From positions 1-58,587 of the forward strand of contig JACRDI010000012.1 of assembly GCA_016218665.1 (NCBI GenBank): a stretch of DNA of 58,587 nucleotides. The letters are read 5' to 3'. The notes beneath the pieces were generated by a model. The model saw only the letters and a list, made by a program, of their open reading frames with translations. It was not told the DNA's origin and ran no database searches. The position numbers were made by a program, and so were the translations under genes. The stretch's first letter is position 1, and every line of letters begins with the position of its first letter. Below, piece by piece: positions 7,294-16,286 of the stretch. Source of the DNA: Desulfovibrio sp. Lineage in GTDB: Bacteria > Desulfobacterota > Desulfovibrionia > Desulfovibrionales > Desulfovibrionaceae.

Positions 7294-8267
7294 GCGCCCT
7301 GCTTGAACTCTTCGACGTGGCCCGGCACTACCCGGTGGCCGGCGGCCTGCTGGGCCTCACCACCGGCGTTGCCCGCGCCGTGGACGGAGTGAGCCTCGCC
7401 GTGGCCAAGGGCGAAAGCCTGGGTCTGGTGGGCGAATCCGGCTGCGGCAAGTCCACCCTCGCCCGCTGCGTCATGGGCCTGGAGCCCCTGGCCCGCGGCC
7501 GGGTGGAGTTCCAGGGCCGGAACATCGCGGACTGGCCGGAAAAGGACCTGCGCCGGCAGGTGCAGATGGTTTTCCAGGACCCCTACTCGTCCCTCAACCC
7601 CCGCATGCGCATCGCGGACATCGTGGCCGAGCCGCTGGTGATCCACCGCGTTGGCGGCGTGGGCGGCGTTGCGGCCCGCACGGCCGAACTGCTCCGCCTC
7701 GTGGGTCTGCCGGAGGACTTCGCCGCGCGCTATCCGCACCAGCTTTCCGGCGGCCAGCGGCAGCGCGTGGCCGTGGCCCGGGCCCTGGCCCTCAACCCCG
7801 CGCTGGTGGTCTGCGACGAACCCGTGAGCGCCCTCGACGTGTCCATCCAGGCCCAGGTGCTGCTGCTCTTGCAGGACCTGCGCGAACGCCTGGGCCTCAC
7901 CTACCTGTTCATCTCCCACGATCTGGCCGTGGTGGGCCAGGTGTGCGACCGCATCGCCGTCATGTACCTGGGCCGCGTGGTGGAACTGGGCGAGGCCCAG
8001 GAGCTCATCCGCGAGCCGAAGCACCCGTACACCCGCGCCCTGCTCTCGGCCGTGCCCGTGCCCGATCCCGGCCGCGGCCTGTCCAGGCAGGAATTGCACG
8101 GGGAACTGCCCAGCCCGCTGAATCCTCCTTCCGGCTGCCCCTTCCATCCCCGCTGTCCGCAGGTCATGGAGCGCTGCACCAGGGAGTTTCCCCCGGCCTT
8201 CAACACATCCGCCTCCGGCGGCGCGCCGCGGCTGGCCCATTGCTGGCTGCACGCGCCCCAACCATAA
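7290..8267 (+). CDS. Oligopeptide/dipeptide ABC transporter ATP-binding protein (DppF/OppF type)
   Basis: Second ATPase of the peptide-type importer, 325 residues. Walker A is GESGCGKST (about residues 48-56), the Q-loop segment is [16 protein letters not shown], the signature is LSGGQRQR, Walker B is [11 protein letters not shown], and the C-terminal oligo_HPY region has its own cysteines (CPFHPRC). The ATG at 7290 is preceded by GGAGGG and overlaps the stop of the first ATPase. A start 33 bases upstream is less likely. Substrate could be peptide, nickel or a related small solute, and cannot be settled here. Confidence 0.92.
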   Translation: MSALLELFDVARHYPVAGGLLGLTTGVARAVDGVSLAVAKGESLGLVGESGCGKSTLARCVMGLEPLARGRVEFQGRNIADWPEKDLRRQVQMVFQDPYSSLNPRMRIADIVAEPLVIHRVGGVGGVAARTAELLRLVGLPEDFAARYPHQLSGGQRQRVAVARALALNPALVVCDEPVSALDVSIQAQVLLLLQDLRERLGLTYLFISHDLAVVGQVCDRIAVMYLGRVVELGEAQELIREPKHPYTRALLSAVPVPDPGRGLSRQELHGELPSPLNPPSGCPFHPRCPQVMERCTREFPPAFNTSASGGAPRLAHCWLHAPQP

Positions 8268-8295
8268 GCAACCGCAAACATTGAGGAGGACCCCC

Positions 8296-8850
8296 ATGCT
8301 CTCCCGCGACGAAGCCTACTCGCTGCTCAAACAGCATGTGCCAGACCCGGCCCTGCAGGCCCACTGCATCGAATCCGAGGCCGTGCTGCGCGCCCTGGCC
8401 AAGAACCTGGGCCAGGACCAGGAACTCTGGGGCCTCACGGGCCTTTTGCACGACCTGGACTACGCCACGACCAAGGACGCCCCGGACCAGCACGGCCTGG
8501 AGGCGGCGCAAATGCTTGAGGGCAAGCTGCCGGTGGAAGCCCTGGACGCCATCCGCTCCCACAACCACGAGCACACGGGCTTTGCCCCGTCCAGCCCGCT
8601 GGACTTCGCCCTGCGCTGCGGCGAGACCGTCACCGGACTCATCCACACCAACGCCCTGGTGCGCCCGGCGCGCATGGAGGGCATGGACGCCAAGAGCCTC
8701 AAGAAGAAGATGAAGGACAAGGCCTTCGCCGCCAGCGTCAGCCGCGAAACCATCGGCGAATGCCAGAAACTGGGCCTTGAGCAGGCCGAGTTCTTCACCA
8801 TCGCCATCGCGGCGGTGGCGGGCGTTGCCGGCGAGGTGGGGCTGGCTTGA
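8296..8850 (+). CDS. HD-domain protein (putative metal-dependent phosphohydrolase)
   Basis: A 184-residue HDIG-type protein. His23, the HD pair (LLHDLDY, His52-Asp53), then SHNHEHTG around residues 96-103 and a later Asp give the metal-binding pattern of small HD phosphohydrolases. These usually cleave nucleotides or other phosphoesters, and the substrate of this branch is unknown. The strong GAGGAGGA site lies just upstream of ATG 8296. It follows the ATPase pair by 28 bases and may be cotranscribed, but no functional link is evident. Confidence 0.85.
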   Translation: MLSRDEAYSLLKQHVPDPALQAHCIESEAVLRALAKNLGQDQELWGLTGLLHDLDYATTKDAPDQHGLEAAQMLEGKLPVEALDAIRSHNHEHTGFAPSSPLDFALRCGETVTGLIHTNALVRPARMEGMDAKSLKKKMKDKAFAASVSRETIGECQKLGLEQAEFFTIAIAAVAGVAGEVGLA

Positions 8851-8859
8851 GCCCCGCCC

Positions 8860-8888
8860 TTGCCATCGCGCCCGGCTTGGCGCAGAAT
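8860..8888 (+). promoter_or_regulatory. Possible sigma-70 promoter for the SH3/M48 pair
   Basis: TTGCCA (8860-8865), a 17-base spacer, and CAGAAT (8883-8888) match the spacing and four or more positions of each sigma-70 hexamer. They lie about 40 bases before the SH3 gene. Plausible but weak, because such matches are common. Confidence 0.3.
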
Positions 8889-8925
8889 GTGAACCATTGC
8901 AAAACCCGCAACCTGGGGGCAAGTC

Positions 8926-9441
8926 ATGAATAATGCAAGCAAACTCCTGGCGGCGGCTGGCGTGCTGTGCCTGGCCGCACCAGCCCTGGCCCAGGAAACG
9001 CTCTACGTTTCCTCCGAGGGGGCCAAGCTCAAGGCCGACAAGTCCGCTTCGTCCGATACCGTGGCCGAACTGCCCGTCGGCACGGCCCTTTCCGTGCAGG
9101 GCCAGGAGGAGAGCTGGTACAAGGTCTCCGCCGGGGGCAAAAGCGGCTGGATCTACCGCGGAAAGGTGGCCGCCACGCCGCCCGAGGCCTCCAAGCAGGG
9201 CGGCGACAACCTCTTCGGCGGCGCGGGATCGAGCAGCATCATGGTCAGCGAGGCCGACAGCGCCCGCAGCATGCGCGGCCTGAACGCCAGCGAACAGGAT
9301 GCGGCCAAGGCCGCCGGACGGCCGCCGCGCCCACTCTCCGAATACAAGCAGGCGCTGGACAAGGTGCTGGCGGAGAAGGTGGACAGGAAGGAGCTGGAAA
9401 ACTTCCTCAAGGCCGGGCGCATCGGCGAGTACGCGAAGTAG
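8926..9441 (+). CDS. Secreted SH3b-domain protein
   Basis: A 171-residue exported protein. A Sec signal peptide occupies residues 1-22 (hydrophobic core LAAAGVLCLAAP, cut after ALA). A bacterial SH3 domain follows at about 24-82 with the characteristic LYVSS, GTALSV, SWYKVS and SGWIYRGKV strands. A charged helical tail completes the protein. SH3b domains commonly bind peptidoglycan or peptides in the envelope. It is separated by 10 bases from an exported M48 peptidase, so the two probably act together in the periplasm (inference from gene order). Confidence 0.85.
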   Translation: MNNASKLLAAAGVLCLAAPALAQETLYVSSEGAKLKADKSASSDTVAELPVGTALSVQGQEESWYKVSAGGKSGWIYRGKVAATPPEASKQGGDNLFGGAGSSSIMVSEADSARSMRGLNASEQDAAKAAGRPPRPLSEYKQALDKVLAEKVDRKELENFLKAGRIGEYAK

Positions 9442-9451
9442 GGAGGGCGAC

Positions 9452-10318
9452 ATGGACAGACGCAAATTCATCCTCGGCCTTGCCGCCACTGCCCTGCCCC
9501 TGGCCCTGCCCGGCTCGGTCATGGCGGGCTTCCTCGACGCCATCATCGACCCCAACTCCAAGGAGGCCAAGCTGCTCTCCGGGGCCAAGAACGTCCTCTC
9601 CAGCTCGCAGCAGCTGGACTACCAGAGCGAGCGCGCCATCGGCGAACGCCTGGCGGTGGAGGGTTTCCGTCGTTATGGAATGCCGGTGCAGGACCAGCCC
9701 CTGCAGCACTACGTGAACCTGGTGGGCCTGGCCGTGGCCACCAACTCGCCCCGGCCCAACATCCCCTACCGCTTCGTGGTGGTGGACAGCCAGGTGCAGA
9801 ACGCCTTCGCCTGTCCCGGCGGCATCATCTTCGTCACCTCGGCCCTGGTGGGCACCATGACCACCGAGGCGCAGCTGGCGGGCATCCTCTCGCACGAGGT
9901 GGGGCACGTGGCCCTGCGCCACGCGCTGAAGAGCATCCAGCGTTCGCAGTTCTTCACCGGCGTGGGGCAGATTACCGCCGCCACCATGAAGGGCGACAAG
10001 GGCGCGCAGTTCGAGAGCATGATCGGCGACCTGCAGAACGTGCTTTTCGACAAGGGCCTGGACCAGAACATGGAGTACGAGGCCGACGCCAGCGCCATGG
10101 AGACCGCCTACCGCACGGGCTACAACCCGGCGGGCATCACCGAGGTGCTGCAGAACCTGCAGAGGATCGAGGCCGGTTCGGCCAAGAAGGGTTCGTGGTT
10201 CTCCACCCACCCGCCCCTGCCTTCGCGCATCGGCAAGAACCAGGCGGGCATGAGGAAATACCCGGACGCCGCCAAGCTGGCCGTCCTGGCCGACAGGTTC
10301 AAGACCCAGGCCAGGTAG
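9452..10318 (+). CDS. Exported M48-family zinc metalloprotease
   Basis: A 288-residue peptidase of the BepA/Oma1/HtpX superfamily. The zinc motif HEVGH lies at residues 148-152, and the third ligand is in MEYEADASA, about 60 residues later. The N-terminus MDRRKFILGLAA is a plausible twin-arginine signal followed by a hydrophobic stretch. If so, it would be exported folded. GGAGGG precedes the ATG at 9452. A longer frame reaching back to 9299 overlaps the SH3 gene and was rejected. BepA-like enzymes degrade misassembled outer-membrane proteins. The specific role here is unknown, but pairing with an SH3b protein suggests envelope quality control. Confidence 0.9.
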   Translation: MDRRKFILGLAATALPLALPGSVMAGFLDAIIDPNSKEAKLLSGAKNVLSSSQQLDYQSERAIGERLAVEGFRRYGMPVQDQPLQHYVNLVGLAVATNSPRPNIPYRFVVVDSQVQNAFACPGGIIFVTSALVGTMTTEAQLAGILSHEVGHVALRHALKSIQRSQFFTGVGQITAATMKGDKGAQFESMIGDLQNVLFDKGLDQNMEYEADASAMETAYRTGYNPAGITEVLQNLQRIEAGSAKKGSWFSTHPPLPSRIGKNQAGMRKYPDAAKLAVLADRFKTQAR

Positions 10319-10341
10319 CGGCTTCTCTTTGCATCCCCAAG

Positions 10342-10384
10342 CGGGGCGGCGGCCTGGACACGGGCTGCCGCCCCGTTGTTTTTC
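10342..10384 (+). terminator. Intrinsic terminator after the M48 peptidase
   Basis: A 9-bp perfect stem (CGGGGCGGC at 10342-10350 with GCCGCCCCG at 10367-10375) is followed by TTGTTTTT. It ends the SH3/M48 transcription unit. Confidence 0.85.
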
Positions 10385-10504
10385 CCCCGCGCAACCGCTC
10401 GCCCGTCGAACGTTCCCTAAAGTAGCCACCCGGCGTTGCCGATAAGAGGTGCATCACGCCAGACACGCATACGCCAGAACGACGCATCAGAAACGGAGTG
10501 CCTC

Positions 10505-10933
10505 ATGTCCAAGAAGCTCTTGCACGCAACGGGATTCGGACGGATCCACCAGCTCATCTGCGAGAACAGGCAGGAGGAGGCCAGAGCGCTGCTCAAGGCC
10601 CTCCAGCACGAATACATCTCCCTGGTGGAGGAAAACGAGGCCCTTAAAAACCAGATCATCGAGGTCGCCCAGGTGCTGGACATGGCCGAGTGCATGGAGT
10701 TCGACGGCCAGAAGTACTGGCTCACCGACGAACTGCGGCACAAGGGCCCCTACTGCCAGCTCTGCTACGACCGCGAGGGCCTGCTCATGCGCCTGCAGAA
10801 GCAGCAGCGCCACTGGAAGTGCCACAGCTGCGGCAATGTCTTTGTGGACGCCAAGGCCGTGAAGGAAAACGCCGCGCGCAGGGCCTTCCCCGCCGCGGTG
10901 CCCAGGCCGCCCATCCCGCTGTTCGTGAAATAG
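10505..10933 (+). CDS. Zinc-ribbon protein of unknown function
   Basis: A 142-residue cytoplasmic protein, function not recognised. The N-terminal half is helical and charged (a probable coiled coil, residues 15-60). The C-terminal part has a four-cysteine zinc ribbon made from CQLC (about residues 82-85) and CHSC (about 109-112), with an intervening Arg/Lys-rich helix. GGAG precedes ATG 10505. The gene stands alone between two strong terminators. Its layout resembles small proteins that bind nucleic acid or scaffold a complex, but nothing here is decisive. Confidence 0.8.
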   Translation: MSKKLLHATGFGRIHQLICENRQEEARALLKALQHEYISLVEENEALKNQIIEVAQVLDMAECMEFDGQKYWLTDELRHKGPYCQLCYDREGLLMRLQKQQRHWKCHSCGNVFVDAKAVKENAARRAFPAAVPRPPIPLFVK

Positions 10934-10953
10934 CGGGCCAGCTTAGCAACGAG

Positions 10954-10990
10954 AAAGGGCCGGAGCATATGCAGCTCCGGCCCTTTGCTT
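10954..10990. terminator. Strong bidirectional intrinsic terminator
   Basis: A 13-bp perfect stem (AAAGGGCCGGAGC at 10954-10966 with GCTCCGGCCCTTT at 10974-10986) carries A/T tracts at both ends. It separates the zinc-ribbon gene from the convergent minus-strand block. Confidence 0.9.
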
Positions 10991-11075
10991 TTGCGGTGAT
11001 ATGGCGGATCGGCGCCGGGTGCGCCGGGAAGGCGTCGGGCGGTCTGCCGCGCCCGCCTTTGCCAGGGGCAGGCGG

Positions 11076-12389
11076 CTAGTTTTGGGGCTTGGCCAGCACC
11101 ACGTCGCGCCACCAGAACTCGCGCAGGCGGCCGTCATCGTGGAAGCGGGCCAGGGCATAGGCCAGCCCGCCCGCGTCCATGCCGTTCAGCAGCACCTCGA
11201 TCTGCATGTTCTCGTCCTTCTTGCGCTCGGCCTTCCAGATCTCGCGCACGATCTTGCGCAGGGCCTCCGGGGCCGGGGGCTGGGCCAGGTCCAGTCGCAC
11301 GCGCAGGGTGACGGTGGGCGGCTTCCTGCGGTCCTCCTTGCGGGAGACGACCATGTAGCCCACGTCCGGGTCGGGGTCGGCCTTGGGCTTCTGGGCCTTG
11401 GCCGGCGCGGGCTGCGCCGCGCCCTGAGGCTGCTTCTGGGCCGCCGGTTGCGGCGCTCCCGCGGTCTGCGGGGCGCTTGGCTGAGCGGGCTGCCTTGCTT
11501 CGGAGCGCGCGGGCGCGGACGAGGCAGACAATTGGGCGGACGACTGGGCAGGCGCTTGGGCTGCCGGGCGCTCGGTGGGCACGTTGGACACGGCCTCAGG
11601 CGGCACGCCCTTGAACGCGCCCTCGGGCACGAGGTACTTGTCGCGGGCAAAGCCCCAGGCCTTGGAGAGGTCGCGGGTCTTCGTCTCGGGGTCGAACACG
11701 GCGAACCAGCCGTCTTCCTGAAAATCCACCAGCACGCGCTGGCCGGGCTTGAGCAGGCGACGGAACTCGGAGTCCTTGTCGCGCGCGGCGCGGATGGTGA
11801 GGGAGCGGTCGGCCACGCGCATCTCGCCGAAGCCGTGGAGCCCCTTGGCCGCGGACTTCGCGGGCCTGCCGGGCGCGCCCTCGGCCCGCTCGGCCGGCTT
11901 GGCGGCTTCCTCCCTGCCCTTCTCCTGCTTGCTGCCCTTTTCCTTGCCGGCACGCTTGGCGGAATCCTTCTCTCCGCCCTTGGCGCCGCCTCCCTTCACC
12001 GGCCTGCCGTCCACCAGCACCTCCGGCTTGGCGTCCGGCGCGGGCTTGCGCATCTCTATGGACGAGGTCTGCGTCTGGGCGACGCCGGTGGGAATGCCCC
12101 TGAGCTCGGACATGCGGACATAGCCCAGGGCCTTGAGTTCGGAGCGCACCTTCTCGTTGGGGTCGAACACCGCGCCCCAGGCGTCGTCCTGGAAGTCCAC
12201 GCGGACCTTCTGCCCCGGCTTGAGCACGCGCACCTTCACGGAGGTGTTGGACGGGCTCTCGCGCACGGCCACGTTGCCGCTCACGGTGTAAATCTTGCCC
12301 CAGCGGGGCTCCTCGGCCCGGGCGGGGGCGGCCAGGCACAGAAGCCCGGCCAGCAGGGCGCAATACAGCGGAAGCAGTGCCGGTCGCAT
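11076..12389 (-). CDS. Exported protein with two SH3-like domains and a low-complexity linker
   Basis: A 437-residue protein with a Sec signal peptide (residues 1-25, cut near ARA). Two SH3-like modules share the phrases KPGQ(K/R)V-VDFQ-D-W-AVFDP, at about 28-95 and 195-265. They are joined by a Lys/Glu/Ala-rich linker and followed by a Pro/Ala/Gln-rich stretch (about 280-355). A folded C-terminal domain (360-437) has an alternating beta/alpha pattern ending at FWWRDVVLAKPQN. The tandem SH3 modules point to the periplasm. It lies 2 bases after the Skp-like gene, so the two are cotranscribed and may both serve envelope biogenesis. The C-terminal domain is not recognised. Confidence 0.85.
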   Translation of the reverse strand: MRPALLPLYCALLAGLLCLAAPARAEEPRWGKIYTVSGNVAVRESPSNTSVKVRVLKPGQKVRVDFQDDAWGAVFDPNEKVRSELKALGYVRMSELRGIPTGVAQTQTSSIEMRKPAPDAKPEVLVDGRPVKGGGAKGGEKDSAKRAGKEKGSKQEKGREEAAKPAERAEGAPGRPAKSAAKGLHGFGEMRVADRSLTIRAARDKDSEFRRLLKPGQRVLVDFQEDGWFAVFDPETKTRDLSKAWGFARDKYLVPEGAFKGVPPEAVSNVPTERPAAQAPAQSSAQLSASSAPARSEARQPAQPSAPQTAGAPQPAAQKQPQGAAQPAPAKAQKPKADPDPDVGYMVVSRKEDRRKPPTVTLRVRLDLAQPPAPEALRKIVREIWKAERKKDENMQIEVLLNGMDAGGLAYALARFHDDGRLREFWWRDVVLAKPQN

Positions 12390-12391
12390 GG

Positions 12392-12934
12392 CTATTTCCC
12401 CCGCGCGTCCAACTCTTTGGCCACGCGGTCGGTCAGGTCCACATTGGCCTTGTCCACATAGCCCACGGCGGCCGGGTCGGTGAAGATGATGGCGTAGCCG
12501 CCCTTCCTGCCGATGTCCTCAAGCACGGCGTCGGCCCGGCGCATGACGTACTGCAGCAGCTTGGCCTCCTCGGCCTTGATGTCGCGGGCGTTTTCCTGAA
12601 GCAGGGTCTCGTGCATGCGGCTCTTGCGGCGGTACGCCTCCTCGCGGCGGGCGCGCTCCGGCGCGGAAAGGGCCGTGGCCTCGGCCTCCTTGCGCAGGGT
12701 CGCCAGCTGGGAGGCGCTCTCCCTGGCCAGGCGTTCCTTTTCCGCCACGTAGCGGGCCAGGTCGGCCTTGGCCATCTGGCCAAGCCTGGTCTCGTTCACC
12801 ACGCGTTGCGGGTTCACGAAACCGATCTTCTGCTGGGCCAGGGCCGGGGTGGCGACGAAAAGAAGCGCCGCAAGGGCGCTGAAGCCGAGGGTGCGGCGCA
12901 GAATGGTGCAATGGCTCATCGGTTTTCGATACAT
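12392..12934 (-). CDS. OmpH/Skp-like periplasmic chaperone
   Basis: A 180-residue exported coiled-coil protein. The signal peptide ends at about residue 34 (ALAQQ). The mature start QKIGFVNPQRVVNE is the conserved opening of the Skp/OmpH family, followed by a long charged helical hairpin (60-150) and a closing GGYAIIFTD strand with DLTD. Skp holds unfolded outer-membrane proteins in its tentacles. The start is uncertain (12934 or ATG 12919), since neither has a strong RBS. It lies between priA and the SH3 protein. The classical neighbours bamA and lpxD are not here. Confidence 0.88.
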   Translation of the reverse strand: MYRKPMSHCTILRRTLGFSALAALLFVATPALAQQKIGFVNPQRVVNETRLGQMAKADLARYVAEKERLARESASQLATLRKEAEATALSAPERARREEAYRRKSRMHETLLQENARDIKAEEAKLLQYVMRRADAVLEDIGRKGGYAIIFTDPAAVGYVDKANVDLTDRVAKELDARGK

Positions 12935-12961
12935 GCGCAGGGGTGTCTTGTCGAGGGTTGG

Positions 12962-15349
12962 CTAGAGCATGTTCACCGGGTCCTGGTCCAGGTCCAGGCG
13001 GTAGCCCTCGGGCGCGGCGCCGGGCCGCAGCATGGCCCGGTACAGGCTGCGTATGGGCTGCCAGTCCGCGCACTTGAGCAGGCAGTTGAAGCGCCTGCGG
13101 CCCTTGAGCTGGGCCAGGGGCGCGGGCGCGGGGCCCAGAACGTCCACCCCCAGGGGCTTGGCCGCCTCGCGCAGGGTTTTGGCGAAGGCGGACAAGGCCT
13201 GCTGCACGTGCTCGGCATCCGCCGGGCACGACAGCCGCAACAGGGCCAGCTTGGAAAAGGGCGGGTAGCGGAAGCGCCGCCGTTGGGCGATCTCGCGCTC
13301 GTAGAACCCGGCGTAGTCTGCGCCGAGGACGAAATTCCAGAAGGGATGCGCCGGGTTGCGCGTCTGGATGATGACCTGGCCGGGCTTGTCGCCACGGCCC
13401 GCCCGGCCGGAAACCTGCACCAGGAGCTGGAAGCTGCGCTCCGCCGCGCGGTAGTCCGGCAGGTTGAGCCCCATGTCCGCGTTGGCGACCACCACCAGGG
13501 TCACCCCAGGGAAGTGGTGCCCCTTGGAGAGCATCTGCGTGCCGACGAGCACCTGGGCCTCGCCGCTGGCGAAGCGCCGCAGGATCTCGTCCAGGCCCTC
13601 CTGCCGGCGCGCGCTGTCGCGGTCCATGCGCAGCACGGTCACCTCGTGCCCCAGGGTGCGCTGGAAGTATTCCTCCAGGCGTTCGGTGCCGTCGCCCATG
13701 GGCACGAACATGGTGCCTCCGCACTTGGCGCAGGGCATGGGATAGGGGTGGGTGAAGCCGCAGTAGTGGCAGGTGAGCCGCTCGCGCAGCTTGTGGTAGG
13801 TAAGGCCCACCTGGCAGTCCGGACACTTGGGCACTTCCTCGCAGCCCATGCAGTACATGACCGGCGCGTAGCCCCGGCGGTTGAGCATGACGATGGCCTG
13901 CTCGCCCGCGGCCAGCGTGTCGCGGATGGCTTCGAGGGACTCCGGGGCAAAGGGCTCGTCGGCCTTGAGGCCGGTGATGTCCGCCAGGCGCACGGCGGGC
14001 ATGGGCCGGCAGCCCACGCGGCGCGCCAGGGTCTCGCCGGGGAGCTGCCCGCAGTGCACGGCGTGGAAGGTCTTCACGTCCGGGGTGGCGCTGCCCAGCA
14101 CCAGCAGGCCGCCGGAGGCGCGCACCCGCGTGAAGGCGAGCTCCTTGGCGTGGTAGGGCAGGCGCTCCTCCTGCTTGTAGGACTCGTCGTGCTCCTCGTC
14201 GAGCACCACGAGGCCCAGGTTGCGCAGGGGCAGGAACAGGGCCGAACGCGTGCCCACCACCAGCACCGGGCCCTTGGCGGCCGCCACGCGGGCGAAGGTC
14301 TCCTCCCGGCGTGTGGGCGTCTGGTAGCCGTGGGTGAAATAGGCCTCGGCAGCGGGAAAGGCCGCGCGCACCCGCCGCCACAGCTGGCTGGCAAGGGCCA
14401 CCTCCGGCGCCAGCAGCAGCACGGAGCGGCCCAGAGCCAGGGCCCGGCGCGCCAGCTCGAAGTACACGTGGGTCTTGCCGCTGCCGGTGACGCCGTGCAG
14501 GAGCGCCATGCGCGGCGCGGCGTCCTCCAGTGCGGGAAGCAGGCCCTCCAGAGCCGCGCGCTGCTCGTCCGTGGCCGTTATTGCGTCCGCGAGGGCGCAC
14601 TCGGCCAGATCAGGCGGATCGGGCGTGACCTCGGGAACCTCGTCGCCAAGGGCGGCAGGGTCGGGATCGCCCAGACGCACAAGGCCCGCCTGCGTGAGGC
14701 GCTTCAGGGCCTGCTGGCCGGAATCGCCAAACACAGCCTTCAGCGCGCCCAGGCTCATGGGGCCGGATTCGAACAGCCGCTCCAGCAGGCGCAGCTGGGA
14801 GACCGCGTTGGGCCGCACGGGCCAGGGAGGGTCGGCGGCGAGGCAGGCGTACAGCTCCTCGGCCTGGCGCTTCTGGCTTAGGCGCACGCGCATGCGCCCC
14901 TGGGCCCAAAGCTCCGCCAGGGCGGCCTGCCGCTCCGGCGCAAGTTCGGCCAGGGCCTTGGTGGTCAGGCTGCGCGGAAAGTCCTTGTGCTCCACGTCGA
15001 AGCGCACCTGGGCCGAACGCAGCCCGCGCGGCAGGATGAGCTCCAGCACTCGGCCGGGCTGGGCCATGTGCCGGGCGGAAAGGTCACGCACCAGCTCCAG
15101 GGTGGCGGAATCAAGAACCGGGGCTTGCTCCAGGGGCCAGAGCATGGGCTTCAGCTCCACGCCCTCGGGCGGCGTGTCGCAGGGGCCTTGCAGCACGCCG
15201 GCGCGCAGGCCACGGCTCAGGGGCACAAGGACGCGCAGCCCGGGCGCGGGCTTCGGCAGCCAGTCCGGCCAGAGGTAGGTAAGCGCCGTGTAGGGCGGGC
15301 TGGCCAGCCAGACTTGCCAGGCCTGCCAGTCGTGCTGGGCCACACTCAT
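12962..15349 (-). CDS. priA: Primosomal protein N' (PriA), replication restart helicase
   Basis: A 795-residue 3'-to-5' DNA helicase that reloads the replisome at collapsed forks. The N-terminal 3'-DNA-binding domain is divergent. The helicase core has Walker A GVTGSGKT (about residue 285), motif II DEEHD, and RRGYAPVMYC. It also has eight zinc-binding cysteines in the pattern CMGC, CPDC, CHYC and CAKC, and motif VI QVSGRAGR. Length exceeds the roughly 730 residues of E. coli PriA, mostly through an N-terminal and central extension. The start ATG 15349 has GGGGGAC upstream. The gene sits 41 bases after galU. Confidence 0.96.
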   Translation of the reverse strand: MSVAQHDWQAWQVWLASPPYTALTYLWPDWLPKPAPGLRVLVPLSRGLRAGVLQGPCDTPPEGVELKPMLWPLEQAPVLDSATLELVRDLSARHMAQPGRVLELILPRGLRSAQVRFDVEHKDFPRSLTTKALAELAPERQAALAELWAQGRMRVRLSQKRQAEELYACLAADPPWPVRPNAVSQLRLLERLFESGPMSLGALKAVFGDSGQQALKRLTQAGLVRLGDPDPAALGDEVPEVTPDPPDLAECALADAITATDEQRAALEGLLPALEDAAPRMALLHGVTGSGKTHVYFELARRALALGRSVLLLAPEVALASQLWRRVRAAFPAAEAYFTHGYQTPTRREETFARVAAAKGPVLVVGTRSALFLPLRNLGLVVLDEEHDESYKQEERLPYHAKELAFTRVRASGGLLVLGSATPDVKTFHAVHCGQLPGETLARRVGCRPMPAVRLADITGLKADEPFAPESLEAIRDTLAAGEQAIVMLNRRGYAPVMYCMGCEEVPKCPDCQVGLTYHKLRERLTCHYCGFTHPYPMPCAKCGGTMFVPMGDGTERLEEYFQRTLGHEVTVLRMDRDSARRQEGLDEILRRFASGEAQVLVGTQMLSKGHHFPGVTLVVVANADMGLNLPDYRAAERSFQLLVQVSGRAGRGDKPGQVIIQTRNPAHPFWNFVLGADYAGFYEREIAQRRRFRYPPFSKLALLRLSCPADAEHVQQALSAFAKTLREAAKPLGVDVLGPAPAPLAQLKGRRRFNCLLKCADWQPIRSLYRAMLRPGAAPEGYRLDLDQDPVNML

Positions 15350-15367
15350 GCCTGTCCCCCTGAAAGT

Positions 15368-15389
15368 CCCGAAGGGACCCCGAAGGGAC
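15368..15389. repeat. Two tandem 11-bp repeats between galU and priA
   Basis: CCCGAAGGGAC is repeated twice without a gap, each copy itself partly palindromic. It abuts the galU stop and lies just before the priA ribosome-binding site. Confidence 0.8.
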
Positions 15390-16265
15390 CTAGTTGCCCT
15401 TGCAGGGCACGAGCTCTTGGATGCGCTTGACCAGGTCGTCGTGCAGATCCTCGTCGTGCAGGGCGAAGTAGATGTTGGCGGTGAGGTATTCCACCCAGTC
15501 GCCGGCGTCGAAACGCTGGCCGCGCAGCTTCACCGCCAGCAGGCGGTTCTTTGAGGCCAGGCCCTGCAGGGCGTCGGTGAGCTGCAGCTCTCCGCCCACG
15601 CCGGGCTCCAGCTTCTCCAGGTAGTCGAAGATGTCCGGGGTGAGGACGTAGCGGCCCACGATGGCCATGCGCGAAGGCGCGGAGCCCACGGCCGGCTTCT
15701 CCACCAGGTTGCGCACGCGGAACACGCCGGGGCGGAACTCCTCGCCCTCGATGATGCCGTAGCGGTCCACCTTGTTCTCCGGCACCTCGATGACGCCCAC
15801 CACGGCCATGTTCTCGGTCTTGGCCACATCGAGCAGTTGCTGGATGCCGGGCTTCATGCCGAACATGAGGTCGTCGCCCACCATGACGGCGAAGGGCTCG
15901 TTCTTGCACACCTCGCGCGCGCAGAGCACGGCGTGGCCCAGGCCCAGCTGGATCTTCTGGCGCACGGCGATGATGTTGACCATCTTGGCCACGTCCCGGA
16001 TCTCGTCGAGCTGGGCGGTCTTGCCCTTGCGCTCCAGCAGGTTCTCCAGCGTCAGGTTGTGGTCGAAGTGGTCCTCGATGATGGTCTTGTTCTGGCTGGT
16101 GATGAGCACCACGGTGTCGATGCCTGAGGCCTGGGCCTCCTCCACCACGTACTGCACCACCGGCTTCTTGAAGATGGGCAGCATCTCCTTGGGGATGTTC
16201 TTGGTGGCGGGAAGCGAGCGTGTGCCCCAACCGGCGACGGGAATGACGACCTTGCGCACGTCCAT
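15390..16265 (-). CDS. galU: UTP-glucose-1-phosphate uridylyltransferase (GalU)
   Basis: Makes UDP-glucose for polysaccharides, 291 residues. The nucleotide-binding start VIPVAGWGTRSLPATK (the family's G-x-G-T-R-x-L-P-x-T-K) is at residues 7-22. EMLPIFKKPVVQYVVEEA, FAVMVGDD (metal Asp) and the catalytic-lysine region LVEKP follow. Gly-Trp-Gly replaces the common GLGTR loop centre, a mild variation. It follows glmM by 21 bases in the same direction and belongs to the ftsH-to-priA block. Confidence 0.95.
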   Translation of the reverse strand: MDVRKVVIPVAGWGTRSLPATKNIPKEMLPIFKKPVVQYVVEEAQASGIDTVVLITSQNKTIIEDHFDHNLTLENLLERKGKTAQLDEIRDVAKMVNIIAVRQKIQLGLGHAVLCAREVCKNEPFAVMVGDDLMFGMKPGIQQLLDVAKTENMAVVGVIEVPENKVDRYGIIEGEEFRPGVFRVRNLVEKPAVGSAPSRMAIVGRYVLTPDIFDYLEKLEPGVGGELQLTDALQGLASKNRLLAVKLRGQRFDAGDWVEYLTANIYFALHDEDLHDDLVKRIQELVPCKGN

Positions 16266-16286
16266 GGGCTTCCTCCTGGCTTGGCG

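Noticed and set aside
12377..14881. 834-residue open frame on the plus strand
   Set aside because: It is antisense to priA and the Skp-like gene; the protein is His/Gly/Gln-rich with no fold, as expected from the complementary frame of GC-rich coding DNA.
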